Below, one piece after another: positions 35,569 to 44,036 of a stretch of 64,000 nt of DNA (positions within the stretch are counted from its first letter, which is position 1; each line of letters starts with the position of its first letter). This DNA is from Alkalibacterium sp049389645 (GTDB lineage Bacteria; Bacillota; Bacilli; Lactobacillales; Carnobacteriaceae_A), in NCBI RefSeq assembly GCF_049389645.1, contig NZ_CP186540.1, forward strand, positions 1,984,001-2,048,000, written 5' to 3'. Below the pieces are notes generated by a model. It was given only the letters and a program-made list of their open reading frames with translations, was not told where the DNA came from and did no database searches. The position numbers were made by a program, and so were the translations under genes.

Positions 35569-35642
35569 AGAGCTATAGCTCAATTGAATAGAGCATTTCC
35601 CTCCTAAGGAAAAGGTTGTCGGTTTGAATCCGACTAGCTCTA
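35569..35642 (+). tRNA. tRNA-Arg (anticodon CCT)
   Basis: The full cloverleaf is seen: acceptor AGAGCTA/TAGCTCT, D stem GCTC/GAGC, anticodon stem TTTCC/GGAAA with loop CTCCTAA, five-base variable loop, and T stem GTCGG/CCGAC. The discriminator is A and CCA is not encoded. It reads AGG codons. The T loop is TTTGAAT (C56 to T) and the D loop has GA at 18-19 (G19 to A), a matched change. TATAAT at 35547-35552 is the probable -10 box. Confidence 0.93.
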
Positions 35643-35648
35643 TTAGGA

Positions 35649-35692
35649 AGAAAAGCAGAAGCTGAGACTTTTATCTCAGCTTCTGCTTTTCT
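35649..35692 (+). terminator. Terminator of the tRNA-Arg gene
   Basis: A nineteen-pair perfect stem (AGAAAAGCAGAAGCTGAGA with its complement) with a five-base loop; the 3' arm ends TTTTCT. Confidence 0.88.
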
Positions 35693-35961
35693 GTATGGTC
35701 AAGAGACTCCCAACAAACGAAACATGCTATTCTGTATTCGTGAGAGGCCTACACCATTCATTTTTGTTGAAAACCGGTTCGACTTGGCTAGTGGTCCACA
35801 AGTGGACAATCACATCAACACCTTTGATAGTATGGAAGTGACTAGTGAAAAATGAGTCGGAAAATCAGATTGGTGGATCAGGATTCAAGGGCATCAACTC
35901 ATTAAATCTTGCTGGTGTAAATTCGATAATGAAATTTGATGCAAAACAAAAACTGCGTAAC
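35693..35961. other. Intergenic region, nothing recognised
   Basis: About 270 bases without a gene. A GGTTCGACTTGG word near 35787 recalls the GTTCGACA core of the repeat families but no full unit is present. Confidence 0.4.
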
Positions 35962-36012
35962 ACAAAAGCCTCTTAGAGTCAGATGAAAATACTGACTCTA
36001 AGAGGCTTTTGT
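35962..36012 (-). terminator. Terminator downstream of the 71-residue membrane protein gene
   Basis: A 21-pair perfect stem starts ACAAAAGCCTCTTAGAGTC, with a nine-base loop. It lies just past the minus-strand stop and has T/A-rich ends on both strands. Confidence 0.75.
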
Positions 36013-36058
36013 TCTGTTAGCTTTCACTTAGCTAGGTTGGACCTGACTTGTTAAATTA

Positions 36059-36274
36059 TTATAGAACCAATATTCCCAAGACAAGAACGATGGTACCCAG
36101 AACGATAGCGATCCAATTAAGTGTTTTTATAGGAGAACGTAAACCTATAATACCTAATACGATGGCAAAAAAGCCAAGTGGCATCTGAAACGTGAAGTAG
36201 CCCAATACAGCTAGAAAGATTCCTGCCATTCCAAGATATAATCCTGTATTTTTTGATAAACCATTGTTTTCCAT
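36059..36274 (-). CDS. Small two-to-three-helix membrane protein
   Basis: A 71-residue very hydrophobic protein. Its glycine-rich helices (GMAGIFLAVLGYF, FFAIVLGIIG, AIVLGTIVLVLGILVL) recall the DUF4190-type small membrane proteins, but the match is weak. AAAGGAG precedes the ATG. It is a single gene with its own terminator. Confidence 0.7.
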   Translation of the reverse strand: MENNGLSKNTGLYLGMAGIFLAVLGYFTFQMPLGFFAIVLGIIGLRSPIKTLNWIAIVLGTIVLVLGILVL

Positions 36275-36385
36275 AAAATAATCTCCTTTCTTAGAGATTC
36301 ACTGTTTAAACCATATCAGAATTACTGGAAGATTACGACTAAAAGTTAATAACGTAAAACAAATTATTCATTCTGATTTGTCGGC

Positions 36386-36686
36386 AGGTTCGGTAAGTAG
36401 GATTCTTAGTATTGCTCCAAAGTGTCGAACAGTCTGATATTCGGTAATTAGTGGCAGCAACTTCTCAGCTAATTACCGAAGTTGCTACCACTTCGACACT
36501 TAGAAAAAGTTTGTTCGCTGCTAATGACCGAATGAGCCTCCATTCGGTCATTAGCGGCGTTTTGATATTCTCAATCAACCGAACCTGTACCAACTTCGAC
36601 ACTTTGAGCAACTAAGCCTCTGGCTACTTACCGAACCTACCTCCATTCAGCACTTAGCGAAGCGAAAACGTCTGCAAAGTGTCGAA
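36386..36686. repeat. Nested multi-arm palindromic element 2
   Basis: Non-coding. The outer arms AGGTTCGGTAAGTAG (36386-36400) and CTACTTACCGAACCT (36624-36638) are exact complements. Inside are CAAAGTGTCGAA/TTCGACACTTTG (36418-36429, 36595-36606), TTCGGTAATTAG/CTAATTACCGAA (36440-36451, 36469-36480) and an 18-pair hairpin (36517-36534, 36541-36558). Another CAAAGTGTCGAA follows at 36675-36686. All arms nest without crossing. Confidence 0.8.
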
Positions 36687-36737
36687 CTTGCAAGAAATAC
36701 AGGAATCAGAACGAAAAAAATGGAATCAAAGGGGGAT

Positions 36738-36810
36738 GAAACTGACTTGAGGGTCAGTTTCCACTTCATTTAAAGTTTTAGAAGGACAATACTCGCCAGT
36801 CAGCGAGTAT
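36738..36810 (+). other. Two hairpins upstream of the OsmC gene
   Basis: GAAACTGAC/GTCAGTTTC (36738-36761) and ATACTCGC/GCGAGTAT (36789-36810) are perfect short hairpins without T-runs. The remaining intergenic sequence to 37001 shows only a TATACT box at 36959-36964, likely the OsmC -10. Confidence 0.5.
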
Positions 36811-37001
36811 CAAAAGCATTAAAGAGCTGGTTCTGGTTTTTTAAAAGGAAAATCTACATAGTTCTATCAATGGGTTTAATGGTTTTGCATGAGTTACTAC
36901 AATGAACAGTCTCTGTTTAGGAAATGTTATTCATATGTTCTGTTCGTTTAACGTATGCTATACTTAAGTAAGCGAAAAAATATAGAATGGAGTTGTATCA
37001 G

Positions 37002-37412
37002 ATGGAAGTTTCAACAAAATGGGAAGGCAACATGGCCTACACGATGACAAATAAAACAGGCAATACGATGCACTTAGATCCAAATGGGGATGGGGTCTCA
37101 CCGATGGAAGCTGTCTTAGGTGGACTGGCAGGGTGTATGGGCATCGATATTATGATGGTTTTAAAACCTTATGCAGATAAAATTGAACGCCTGGAAATTG
37201 ATACGGATGGTGACAGAAACGAAGAGGCACCAAAATTCTTTAAATCTGTTGCGATCACTATTCATTTGGATGGAGACGTTCCGGCAAGCCGCATCTGGCG
37301 TGCCGTTAAATTAAGTGATGAGAAATACTGTTCGGTCGCTAATTCATTGAATGCGGACTTGAGCTATAAAGTAGTATTAAATGGCGAAGAAGTCGAAGAT
37401 CCTAAAAAATAA
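37002..37412 (+). CDS. OsmC family peroxiredoxin-like protein
   Basis: A 136-residue OsmC/Ohr-fold protein of the YhfA type. The two redox cysteines are Cys45 in GGLAGCMGIDI and Cys110 in DEKYCSVANS, both conserved. The family reduces organic or fatty hydroperoxides. The ATG at 37002 lies nine bases after GGAG; an in-frame ATG at 36987 precedes the ribosome binding site. It is probably co-transcribed with the esterase gene 12 bases downstream. Confidence 0.9.
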   Translation: MEVSTKWEGNMAYTMTNKTGNTMHLDPNGDGVSPMEAVLGGLAGCMGIDIMMVLKPYADKIERLEIDTDGDRNEEAPKFFKSVAITIHLDGDVPASRIWRAVKLSDEKYCSVANSLNADLSYKVVLNGEEVEDPKK

Positions 37413-37424
37413 GGAGCGAACCCA

Positions 37425-38210
37425 ATGGCCACACTTACAACGACCTTTCAATCAGAAGAATTAAAGCGTAACGTAACATTCGCGGCGATCATTCCAACGT
37501 CCACCAAGTCACTGTACGATTATGAAACCAAGGCGGAAGCAAAGCCGGAGGGATTCAAAACCTTGTATCTATTGAATGGCTGGAACGGCAACCATGAAGA
37601 CTGGATAATCAACTCCTCAATCGTCAAGCTGGCTGAACAGTATAATTTGGCTGTCATCATGCCGGCGGGCGAAAACAGCTTTTATGTTGACCTTGAAGAT
37701 GGTTCGAATTACGGTAAATTCATCGGAGAAGAACTCGTCAATGTCACGCGCAACTTGTTCCCACTTTCGACCCGACGCGAAGATACCTATATCGGAGGCT
37801 TATCCATGGGTGGGTACGGCGCCTTGAGAAACGGCTATGTTTACAATGAGACGTTCAGTAAAATCATCGGTTTATCGAGCAGTGTCCTGCATAAAAATGA
37901 TCAGGTGCACGATTTATCTGAAAACAACGCCATAAACACAAAACTGAAATTCATCATACAAAGCGATACCTTTACCGGTATGGATGATTCGATCGATCTC
38001 TATAAGGTGATTGAAAATGCGAAAACTAAACCCGATCTATTTCTAGCTATCGGGACAGAAGACTTTCTATATGAAGAAAACAGTTTGCTGCGTGAATGGC
38101 TGGAAACAGAAAAAATTGCACATCATTACGTCGAGGCTCCCGGGGAACACGACTGGAAGTTTTGGGATATGATTATTGAACATGCGATAGAATGGATCTA
38201 CGAAAACTAA
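37425..38210 (+). CDS. Alpha/beta-hydrolase esterase (esterase D-like)
   Basis: A 261-residue putative esterase. Ser127 in GGLSMGGYG is the nucleophile, and the late GEHDWKFWD gives the catalytic His. The LLNGWNGNHEDW segment matches the oxyanion region of the esterase D/S-formylglutathione hydrolase group. The natural ester is unknown. AAGGAG precedes the ATG, 12 bases after the OsmC stop. Confidence 0.9.
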   Translation: MATLTTTFQSEELKRNVTFAAIIPTSTKSLYDYETKAEAKPEGFKTLYLLNGWNGNHEDWIINSSIVKLAEQYNLAVIMPAGENSFYVDLEDGSNYGKFIGEELVNVTRNLFPLSTRREDTYIGGLSMGGYGALRNGYVYNETFSKIIGLSSSVLHKNDQVHDLSENNAINTKLKFIIQSDTFTGMDDSIDLYKVIENAKTKPDLFLAIGTEDFLYEENSLLREWLETEKIAHHYVEAPGEHDWKFWDMIIEHAIEWIYEN

Positions 38211-38218
38211 AATACTCG

Positions 38219-38263
38219 GACCAAAAGCATTTCAAATCAAGAATGCTTTTGGTCTTTTTTTGT
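38219..38263 (+). terminator. Terminator of the OsmC-esterase pair
   Basis: GACCAAAAGCATT pairs with AATGCTTTTGGTC, followed by seven T. Confidence 0.88.
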
Positions 38264-38301
38264 GGTTCAAAACGACCAGTCAACTATTTTGAGAATATTT
38301 A

Positions 38302-38315
38302 AGAAAGCACTTGCA
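38302..38315 (+). promoter_or_regulatory. Weak cre-like site
   Basis: AGAAAGCACTTGCA matches the CcpA consensus TGWAANCGNTNWCA at 11 of 14 positions and overlaps the -35 box of the GH3 promoter. Confidence 0.3.
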
Positions 38316-38339
38316 AAATAATTTGTTTATGCTTATAAT
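38311..38339 (+). promoter_or_regulatory. Promoter of the GH3-GH94 unit
   Basis: TTGCAA, a 17-base spacer and a perfect TATAAT lie directly before the operator palindrome. Confidence 0.75.
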
Positions 38340-38347
38340 TCAGTTAG

Positions 38348-38359
38348 CGAAACGTTTCG
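38348..38359 (+). promoter_or_regulatory. LacI-type operator 1
   Basis: CGAAACGTTTCG is a perfect palindrome placed eight bases after the -10 box, over the start point. The same core occurs at 44004 and 48587. Confidence 0.75.
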
Positions 38360-38437
38360 ACAAAGAAAGACAGATACAAATAAACAAAAATAAATACACA
38401 AAAAAAATGTTTCAACAGATGTTAAAGGAGTGATAGC

Positions 38438-40597
38438 GTGGAGAATAATAAATTGATCGAGTTACTGAACGAGATGACAGTGGAAGAAAAAATAGGTCAA
38501 TTGTCTCAGATCTCAGGTGAACCATATGCTTCAGAAAATTTTGAAATAACAGGTCCGTTAGCCGAAATGGGTATCCCCAAAAAATTAGTGCCGATAGCGG
38601 GTTCAATACTCGGTGCTTCAGGAGCGGCAGCAACTAAAAAAATTCAGGAGCGTTACTTGAAAGAGAGTCGCTTGAATATTCCGCTGCTTTTTATGGCCGA
38701 TGTAGTTCATGGTTATAAAACGATTTTCCCTATCCCATTAGGAATCGGTGCGACTTGGAACACTGACTTAGCCAAAGAGAGTGCCCGTGTATCTGCGATT
38801 GAAGCAGCCGTTTCCGGTCTGCATGTGACTTTTTCACCGATGGTCGACTTGGTGCGTGACCCGCGCTGGGGAAGAGTGATGGAAACGACCGGTGAAGACA
38901 AACACTTGAATGAACGTTTCGCAGAAGCATTTGTACACGGTTATCAAGGCGAAAATTATTCGGATCCCTACGCTATCGCTTCCTGCGTGAAACATTTTGC
39001 CGCTTACGGCGCACCTGAAGGCGGGAGAGACTACAACACGGTCAATATGTCAGAGCGTCAGTTACGCGAAGATTATCTGTCCGCTTACCAAGCAGCCATA
39101 GACGCTGGAACAGAATTGGTCATGACGTCGTTTAATACCGTCGATGGCATCCCGTCCAGCGGAAACAAGTGGTTGCTCAACGATGTTTTGAGAAAAGAAT
39201 GGGGATTTGATGGGGTCATCATATCCGACTGGGGTGCTGTTAAAGAACTCATTCCACACGGTGTGGCAGCCGATGAGAAAGAAGTGGCACTGAAAGCAAT
39301 GACCGCCACACTCGATATCGAAATGATGACGTTTACCTACATTAGACATTTAGAAGAACTTATCAATGAAGGTAAAGTGTCTGCAAAATCTCTGGATGAA
39401 GCCGTGCTAAGAATACTTAGATTGAAAAATAAACTGGGCTTGTTTGAAAACCCATACCGGGCAGCCGATGCAGAGAAAGAGAAACAATTGATCTTTTCAG
39501 ACGATCACCGGGAAAAAGCAAATCGTGTAGCCGAAGAGTCGATGGTGCTGCTTAAAAACAACTCGGTATTACCGCTCGATGCACAAAAGCAAAAAATTGC
39601 CTTGATCGGCCCATTTTCAAAAGGAGAAAACATGCTGGGTGAATGGTCTTGGAAAGGCGAACCAGATTCTGCCAGTCAGATATTTGATATCATGAAAGAA
39701 CGGCTTGCACCGGATCAGCTACTTTATGCTAAAGGCAGTGAAATAAAAGAGACAACGGAAGAGTTACTCAAAGCAGCGGAAGAAACCGCGTCTGGAGCCG
39801 ACATCATTGTCCTGGCTTTGGGTGAGAGTGCAGATATGAGTGGTGAAGCGGCCAGTCTGACAGATATCAAACTGCCGCCAGCACAGATCGACTTATTGAA
39901 GCGTTTATCAAAACTGGACAAACCTATCGTTACAGTCTTGTTCAACGGCAGACCGCTGGATCTGAATGATGTGGAGAAATACTCTGACGCGATACTGGAA
40001 GCCTGGTTCCCTGGAACAGAAGGCGGTCAAGCCGTCACAAATATTCTTTTAGGCAAAACAAACCCTTCAGGTAAATTACCTATGTCGTTCCCTGAAAATG
40101 TCGGTCAGATCCCGGTCTACTATAATCACTTCAGTACAGGCAGACCCGTCGAAACGACGACAAACAGAAAATATGCATCAAAATATCTGGATTGTTCCAA
40201 TTATCCGAAATATGCTTTTGGGTATGGTTTAAGCTACACAACTTTCTTATACAGTGAGTTAACTCTTTCAAAAGAACACATGACGAAGGACGAGACACTT
40301 GAAGTGACCATCACGGTGACGAACAGCGGTACGGTGAAAGGGAAAGAAGTCGTTCAGTTCTATGTCCGTGACCTGGTCGGCGAAGTGGTCAGACCCAAGC
40401 GAGAACTTAAAGGGTTTGAAAAAATAACGCTTGAGCCCGGAGAGTCAAAAAAAGTAACCTTTAAGGTGTCCACAGATATGTTGCGTTATGTGCATTCTGA
40501 TCTATCAGTTTCAGCCGACACTGGCGAATTTGAAGTATTTGCTGGGGGAAGCAGCCTTGTTACAGAGTCAAAAAAATTCCTGTTAAAAGAGCAGTAA
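38438..40597 (+). CDS. GH3 beta-glucosidase (BglX-like)
   Basis: Cytoplasmic family 3 glycoside hydrolase of 719 residues: an N-terminal barrel with nucleophile Asp264 in VIISDWGAV, the KHFAAYG and RDPRWGR substrate-site segments, then the alpha/beta sandwich and a fibronectin-like domain at the C-terminus. No signal peptide. The start is GTG with AAAGGAG. In Listeria a GH3 enzyme of this kind (Lin1840) splits sophorose and longer beta-1,2-gluco-oligosaccharides and sits beside a GH94 phosphorylase, as here, so a beta-1,2 specificity is inferred. Confidence 0.92.
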   Translation: MENNKLIELLNEMTVEEKIGQLSQISGEPYASENFEITGPLAEMGIPKKLVPIAGSILGASGAAATKKIQERYLKESRLNIPLLFMADVVHGYKTIFPIPLGIGATWNTDLAKESARVSAIEAAVSGLHVTFSPMVDLVRDPRWGRVMETTGEDKHLNERFAEAFVHGYQGENYSDPYAIASCVKHFAAYGAPEGGRDYNTVNMSERQLREDYLSAYQAAIDAGTELVMTSFNTVDGIPSSGNKWLLNDVLRKEWGFDGVIISDWGAVKELIPHGVAADEKEVALKAMTATLDIEMMTFTYIRHLEELINEGKVSAKSLDEAVLRILRLKNKLGLFENPYRAADAEKEKQLIFSDDHREKANRVAEESMVLLKNNSVLPLDAQKQKIALIGPFSKGENMLGEWSWKGEPDSASQIFDIMKERLAPDQLLYAKGSEIKETTEELLKAAEETASGADIIVLALGESADMSGEAASLTDIKLPPAQIDLLKRLSKLDKPIVTVLFNGRPLDLNDVEKYSDAILEAWFPGTEGGQAVTNILLGKTNPSGKLPMSFPENVGQIPVYYNHFSTGRPVETTTNRKYASKYLDCSNYPKYAFGYGLSYTTFLYSELTLSKEHMTKDETLEVTITVTNSGTVKGKEVVQFYVRDLVGEVVRPKRELKGFEKITLEPGESKKVTFKVSTDMLRYVHSDLSVSADTGEFEVFAGGSSLVTESKKFLLKEQ

Positions 40598-40608
40598 GGA
40601 GCCTATAT

Positions 40609-43600
40609 ATGATAGAAGTAAATACAGAAATGAAAAATACACACGTCTTGAAGAAGAAAGATACTGAATTTGTCTTTCTTCCTACGGGAGATATACTGAA
40701 AGCCAGTGCCCATGGAGTCATGCTGAACCAGGTGTTGGGAAATACCCTGGACGGCTCGATGAATAATCTATTCTTAAGAATGCATGAAGGAAGCGAAATC
40801 ACCTATGCACCCATGCTTGGTATCGCTTCGGACAGTAAGTTTTCAATCGGTGAAGAGAGCGTCAGATGGCAAGGCACATTCAAAGAGGTCGATTATACAG
40901 TAACGTTCCAGTTGGGCGAAGAAAACACGTGGTTCTGGACCGTTGACTTAACAGGCCAGGATAAAACCGTTGATGTCGTTTATGGTTGGGATCTAGGTCT
41001 GAATTATCAAGGTGCTTTGCAGTCGAACGAAGGATACGTCGCTCAATACGTCGGACATTCAGTCTTTGATGAGGAAAACGGGTTTGTCGTCTGTTCGAGA
41101 CAGAACCAGGCTGAGGAAGTCTTTCCTTACATTCAACAAGGTGGATTGACGAATATGGTCGGCTACTCAACAGATGGGTTCCAGTTTTTCGGTAAATCCT
41201 ATAAAGAAACCGACAAAATCGAACGCTTGTCGAAAACGGAACTGGAAAATAAAGTTTACCAGTATGAATTTGACTACACCGCTTTGCAGTCAGAAAAAGT
41301 CGAATTAAACGGAACACAGGCGTTCGTCTTTTATGGTTTATATAAACATACTCACCCAAAAGCCATTACAGAAGTGGAATACCAAGACGACGTGCAGTCC
41401 AGTTGGAACAAACTGGTTAAAAACGCTGATTACCGCGACGTACCAAAAATATCACTGTCGCCTGCGATAGGTGAGCCGCTTCCGGTAGAAAGTATGACCC
41501 AGGCAGAGCTAGAACAAGCTTATCCAGATCGCCTGCAGGAAGAAATGATCGAGGAGAAGCTGGTTTCATTCTTTACCGAAGATTATAGTCACATCACGTT
41601 GAAAGAAAAAGAAATTGAATTGGAACGTCAGCAGGGCCATATCATTTACACCAAAAACGAGCTGACAGTGGATGAACCGATCATCTCCACAACCTCATGG
41701 ATAGCAGGTGTGTTCAATTCACAGATCGTGCTGGGGAATACATCAATGAACAAATTTATAACCAACACACGCAACCATTTAAACATCCTGAAAGCTCAGG
41801 GTCAGCGGATCTATGTGAAAACAGATGAGCAGTATCATTTGCTTACCATGCCATCACTGTTTGAAATGGGCTTCAACTATGTGAAATGGGTATACAAGAC
41901 AGCAGACGAAACGTTTAACGTGACGAACTTTACTGACAGCCAAACCCATACGATCAAGTTGACGGTAAAAGCGGCAAGCGGTAAAAACTATGCATACAAA
42001 GTCACAAACCAAGTCGTCCTGCATGACAGCGAGTGTAACGTACCGTATTATTACAAGCAAGAAGACAATCTGGTCACGTTCAAGCCCAGTGAAAAGAGTA
42101 TCGTCAAGCAAGCTTATCCTGAATTGACCTATTATATGAAAGTCGAAGGACCGACCGTTGCATGTTCTGATGGGGCAAGCTTAACAACGGAAGAGAATGG
42201 TTCAACGTCTTCTCTTTTCGTCATGGATGTACCGGCGACAGATACTTTTTCACTGATCATGCAGGGAACGGTAGAAGGGAAGGCTTTTGAACCCGTAACT
42301 CTTGATTTTGAAACAGAAAAAGAAGCCTTCAAAGATTTCTATGCGTCCTTGATGAACGATTTGAAATTGGAACACGCTGACAAGCAGGTTTCCTCAGAAG
42401 TCGAAAAAATGAACCTGACACTGTGGTGGTATACCCATGACATGTTCGTCCACTATCTGGTTCCTCATGGTCTGGAGCAATACGGCGGAGCTGCCTGGGG
42501 CACACGAGATATCGCTCAAGGACCGGCAGAGTATTTCCTGGCTATGAAACAATACGATGTGGTCAAAGATATCATTTTCAAACTGTTCAGTCACCAATTC
42601 GTGGAAGACGGGAGCTGGCCGCAATGGTTCATGTTTGATAAATATACAAGTATTCATTCTGACGAAAGTCACGGCGATATCATTGTCTGGCCGATGAAAT
42701 TATTGGGCGATTATTTAACCGCAACGCAAGACTACGCTATCTTGAATGAAGAGTTGCCTTATTTATCAAGAGAGACGAAAGCGTTGACCGATGAAACAGA
42801 ACCGCTATTGAAGCATCTTCATATGGAACTGGATTACATCACAACACACTTTTTAGAAGGAACCACCCTATCTTCTTATGGCGACGGCGACTGGGACGAC
42901 ACCTTGCAGCCTTTCAATCAGAAATTAAAAAAATACATGGCCAGCAGCTGGACCGTCGCGCTAACTTATCAGGCATTGAATACCTTGGCCCGAGGCATCG
43001 AGAAAGAAGATAAAAAGCTTCACGCTGAATTAGCTGAGCTAGCACAGGAAATCAAGGCCGATTATGAAAAAATAATCATGGCTGACGACGTCATTCCAGG
43101 ATTCATTTATATGGAAGAAGACGAAACGGACTTTATGATCCATCCGACAGATACCAAAACAGGCATCACTTACCGTTTACTGCCAATGATCAGAAGCATG
43201 ATCAGCGAACTGTTCGACGACGAACAAGTAAACACACATTTGGATATCATCAAGCGGGAGTTGACATTCAATGACGGAATCCGACTGATGAACAAACCTG
43301 CCGAGTACAAGGGTGGCGTCAGTTCCAACTTCAAACGTGCAGAACAAGCCGCAAACTTTGGCCGAGAAATAGGGCTATTATATATCCATGCACATATCCG
43401 TTACGTCGAGGCCATGGCTAAGATCGGTAAAGCAGATGAAACATGGGATAATCTTTTGAAGATCAACCCGATCAATATCAAAGACCATGTGCCGAATGCC
43501 CAGATCAGACAAAGCAATGCCTACTTCAGCAGCTCAGATGCAGCATTTGATGACCGCTATGAAGCGCAGAACAACTACGATAAACTGCGCAAAGGAGAAA

Positions 43601-43947
43601 TCGAAGTCAAAGGCGGCTGGCGTGTTTATTCAAGCGGACCGGGGATTTACCTGAACCAGTTGCTGTCTAACGTACTGGGCATGAGAGAAGATGCCGAGAG
43701 TGTGATATTTGATCCGGTTATCCCAGAACACTTAAGTGGATTAAAAGTCCATACTCAAATCATGAATGAACCGGCGACGATCGTCTTCAATAGTGATCCG
43801 GAAAATCGTAGCATCAGTGTCAATGAGAGCGCAATTGATACAGAGAAAAACGATAATATCTACCGAACCACCGGATGGAAAATCGCCAAAAACGACTTGA
43901 AATCAAAATTAAATAACACAAGTAATGTAATCTTGATAAATTATTGA
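40609..43947 (+). CDS. GH94 1,2-beta-oligoglucan phosphorylase
   Basis: A 1112-residue GH94 enzyme: a long N-terminal beta-sandwich region, then a GH36/GH94 (alpha/alpha)6 barrel from about residue 600. GDGDWDD at 758-764 corresponds to the DWND acid site of GH94. The size and order match the Listeria 1,2-beta-oligoglucan phosphorylase, which converts beta-1,2-glucans and phosphate to glucose 1-phosphate, and not the roughly 800-residue cellobiose phosphorylases. No signal peptide. AAGGAG precedes the ATG, 11 bases after the GH3 stop. Substrate is inferred from size and context. Confidence 0.82.
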   Translation: MIEVNTEMKNTHVLKKKDTEFVFLPTGDILKASAHGVMLNQVLGNTLDGSMNNLFLRMHEGSEITYAPMLGIASDSKFSIGEESVRWQGTFKEVDYTVTFQLGEENTWFWTVDLTGQDKTVDVVYGWDLGLNYQGALQSNEGYVAQYVGHSVFDEENGFVVCSRQNQAEEVFPYIQQGGLTNMVGYSTDGFQFFGKSYKETDKIERLSKTELENKVYQYEFDYTALQSEKVELNGTQAFVFYGLYKHTHPKAITEVEYQDDVQSSWNKLVKNADYRDVPKISLSPAIGEPLPVESMTQAELEQAYPDRLQEEMIEEKLVSFFTEDYSHITLKEKEIELERQQGHIIYTKNELTVDEPIISTTSWIAGVFNSQIVLGNTSMNKFITNTRNHLNILKAQGQRIYVKTDEQYHLLTMPSLFEMGFNYVKWVYKTADETFNVTNFTDSQTHTIKLTVKAASGKNYAYKVTNQVVLHDSECNVPYYYKQEDNLVTFKPSEKSIVKQAYPELTYYMKVEGPTVACSDGASLTTEENGSTSSLFVMDVPATDTFSLIMQGTVEGKAFEPVTLDFETEKEAFKDFYASLMNDLKLEHADKQVSSEVEKMNLTLWWYTHDMFVHYLVPHGLEQYGGAAWGTRDIAQGPAEYFLAMKQYDVVKDIIFKLFSHQFVEDGSWPQWFMFDKYTSIHSDESHGDIIVWPMKLLGDYLTATQDYAILNEELPYLSRETKALTDETEPLLKHLHMELDYITTHFLEGTTLSSYGDGDWDDTLQPFNQKLKKYMASSWTVALTYQALNTLARGIEKEDKKLHAELAELAQEIKADYEKIIMADDVIPGFIYMEEDETDFMIHPTDTKTGITYRLLPMIRSMISELFDDEQVNTHLDIIKRELTFNDGIRLMNKPAEYKGGVSSNFKRAEQAANFGREIGLLYIHAHIRYVEAMAKIGKADETWDNLLKINPINIKDHVPNAQIRQSNAYFSSSDAAFDDRYEAQNNYDKLRKGEIEVKGGWRVYSSGPGIYLNQLLSNVLGMREDAESVIFDPVIPEHLSGLKVHTQIMNEPATIVFNSDPENRSISVNESAIDTEKNDNIYRTTGWKIAKNDLKSKLNNTSNVILINY

Positions 43948-43966
43948 ACGTAATGATGCCAAACTC

Positions 43967-43995
43967 TTGAAAACGGTTTCCATTAGGTATATAAT
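43967..43995 (+). promoter_or_regulatory. Promoter of the first ABC importer
   Basis: TTGAAA, a 17-base spacer containing a cre-like site and a perfect TATAAT; an operator palindrome follows. Confidence 0.8.
43968..43981 (+). promoter_or_regulatory. cre site (CcpA)
   Basis: TGAAAACGGTTTCC matches the cre consensus TGWAANCGNTNWCA at 13 of 14 positions. It lies between the -35 and -10 boxes, so CcpA binding should block transcription. Confidence 0.65.
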
Positions 43996-44003
43996 AAATT
44001 TGT

Positions 44004-44015
44004 CGAAACGTTTCA
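44004..44015 (+). promoter_or_regulatory. LacI-type operator 2
   Basis: CGAAACGTTTCA lies eight bases after the -10 box; core identical to operators 1 and 3. Confidence 0.75.
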
Positions 44016-44036
44016 CCAAATAAGGAGGAAATCAAA

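Noticed and set aside
35569..35642. tRNA pseudogene
   Set aside because: The odd T loop is matched by a compensating D-loop change, all stems pair fully, and a promoter and terminator are present.
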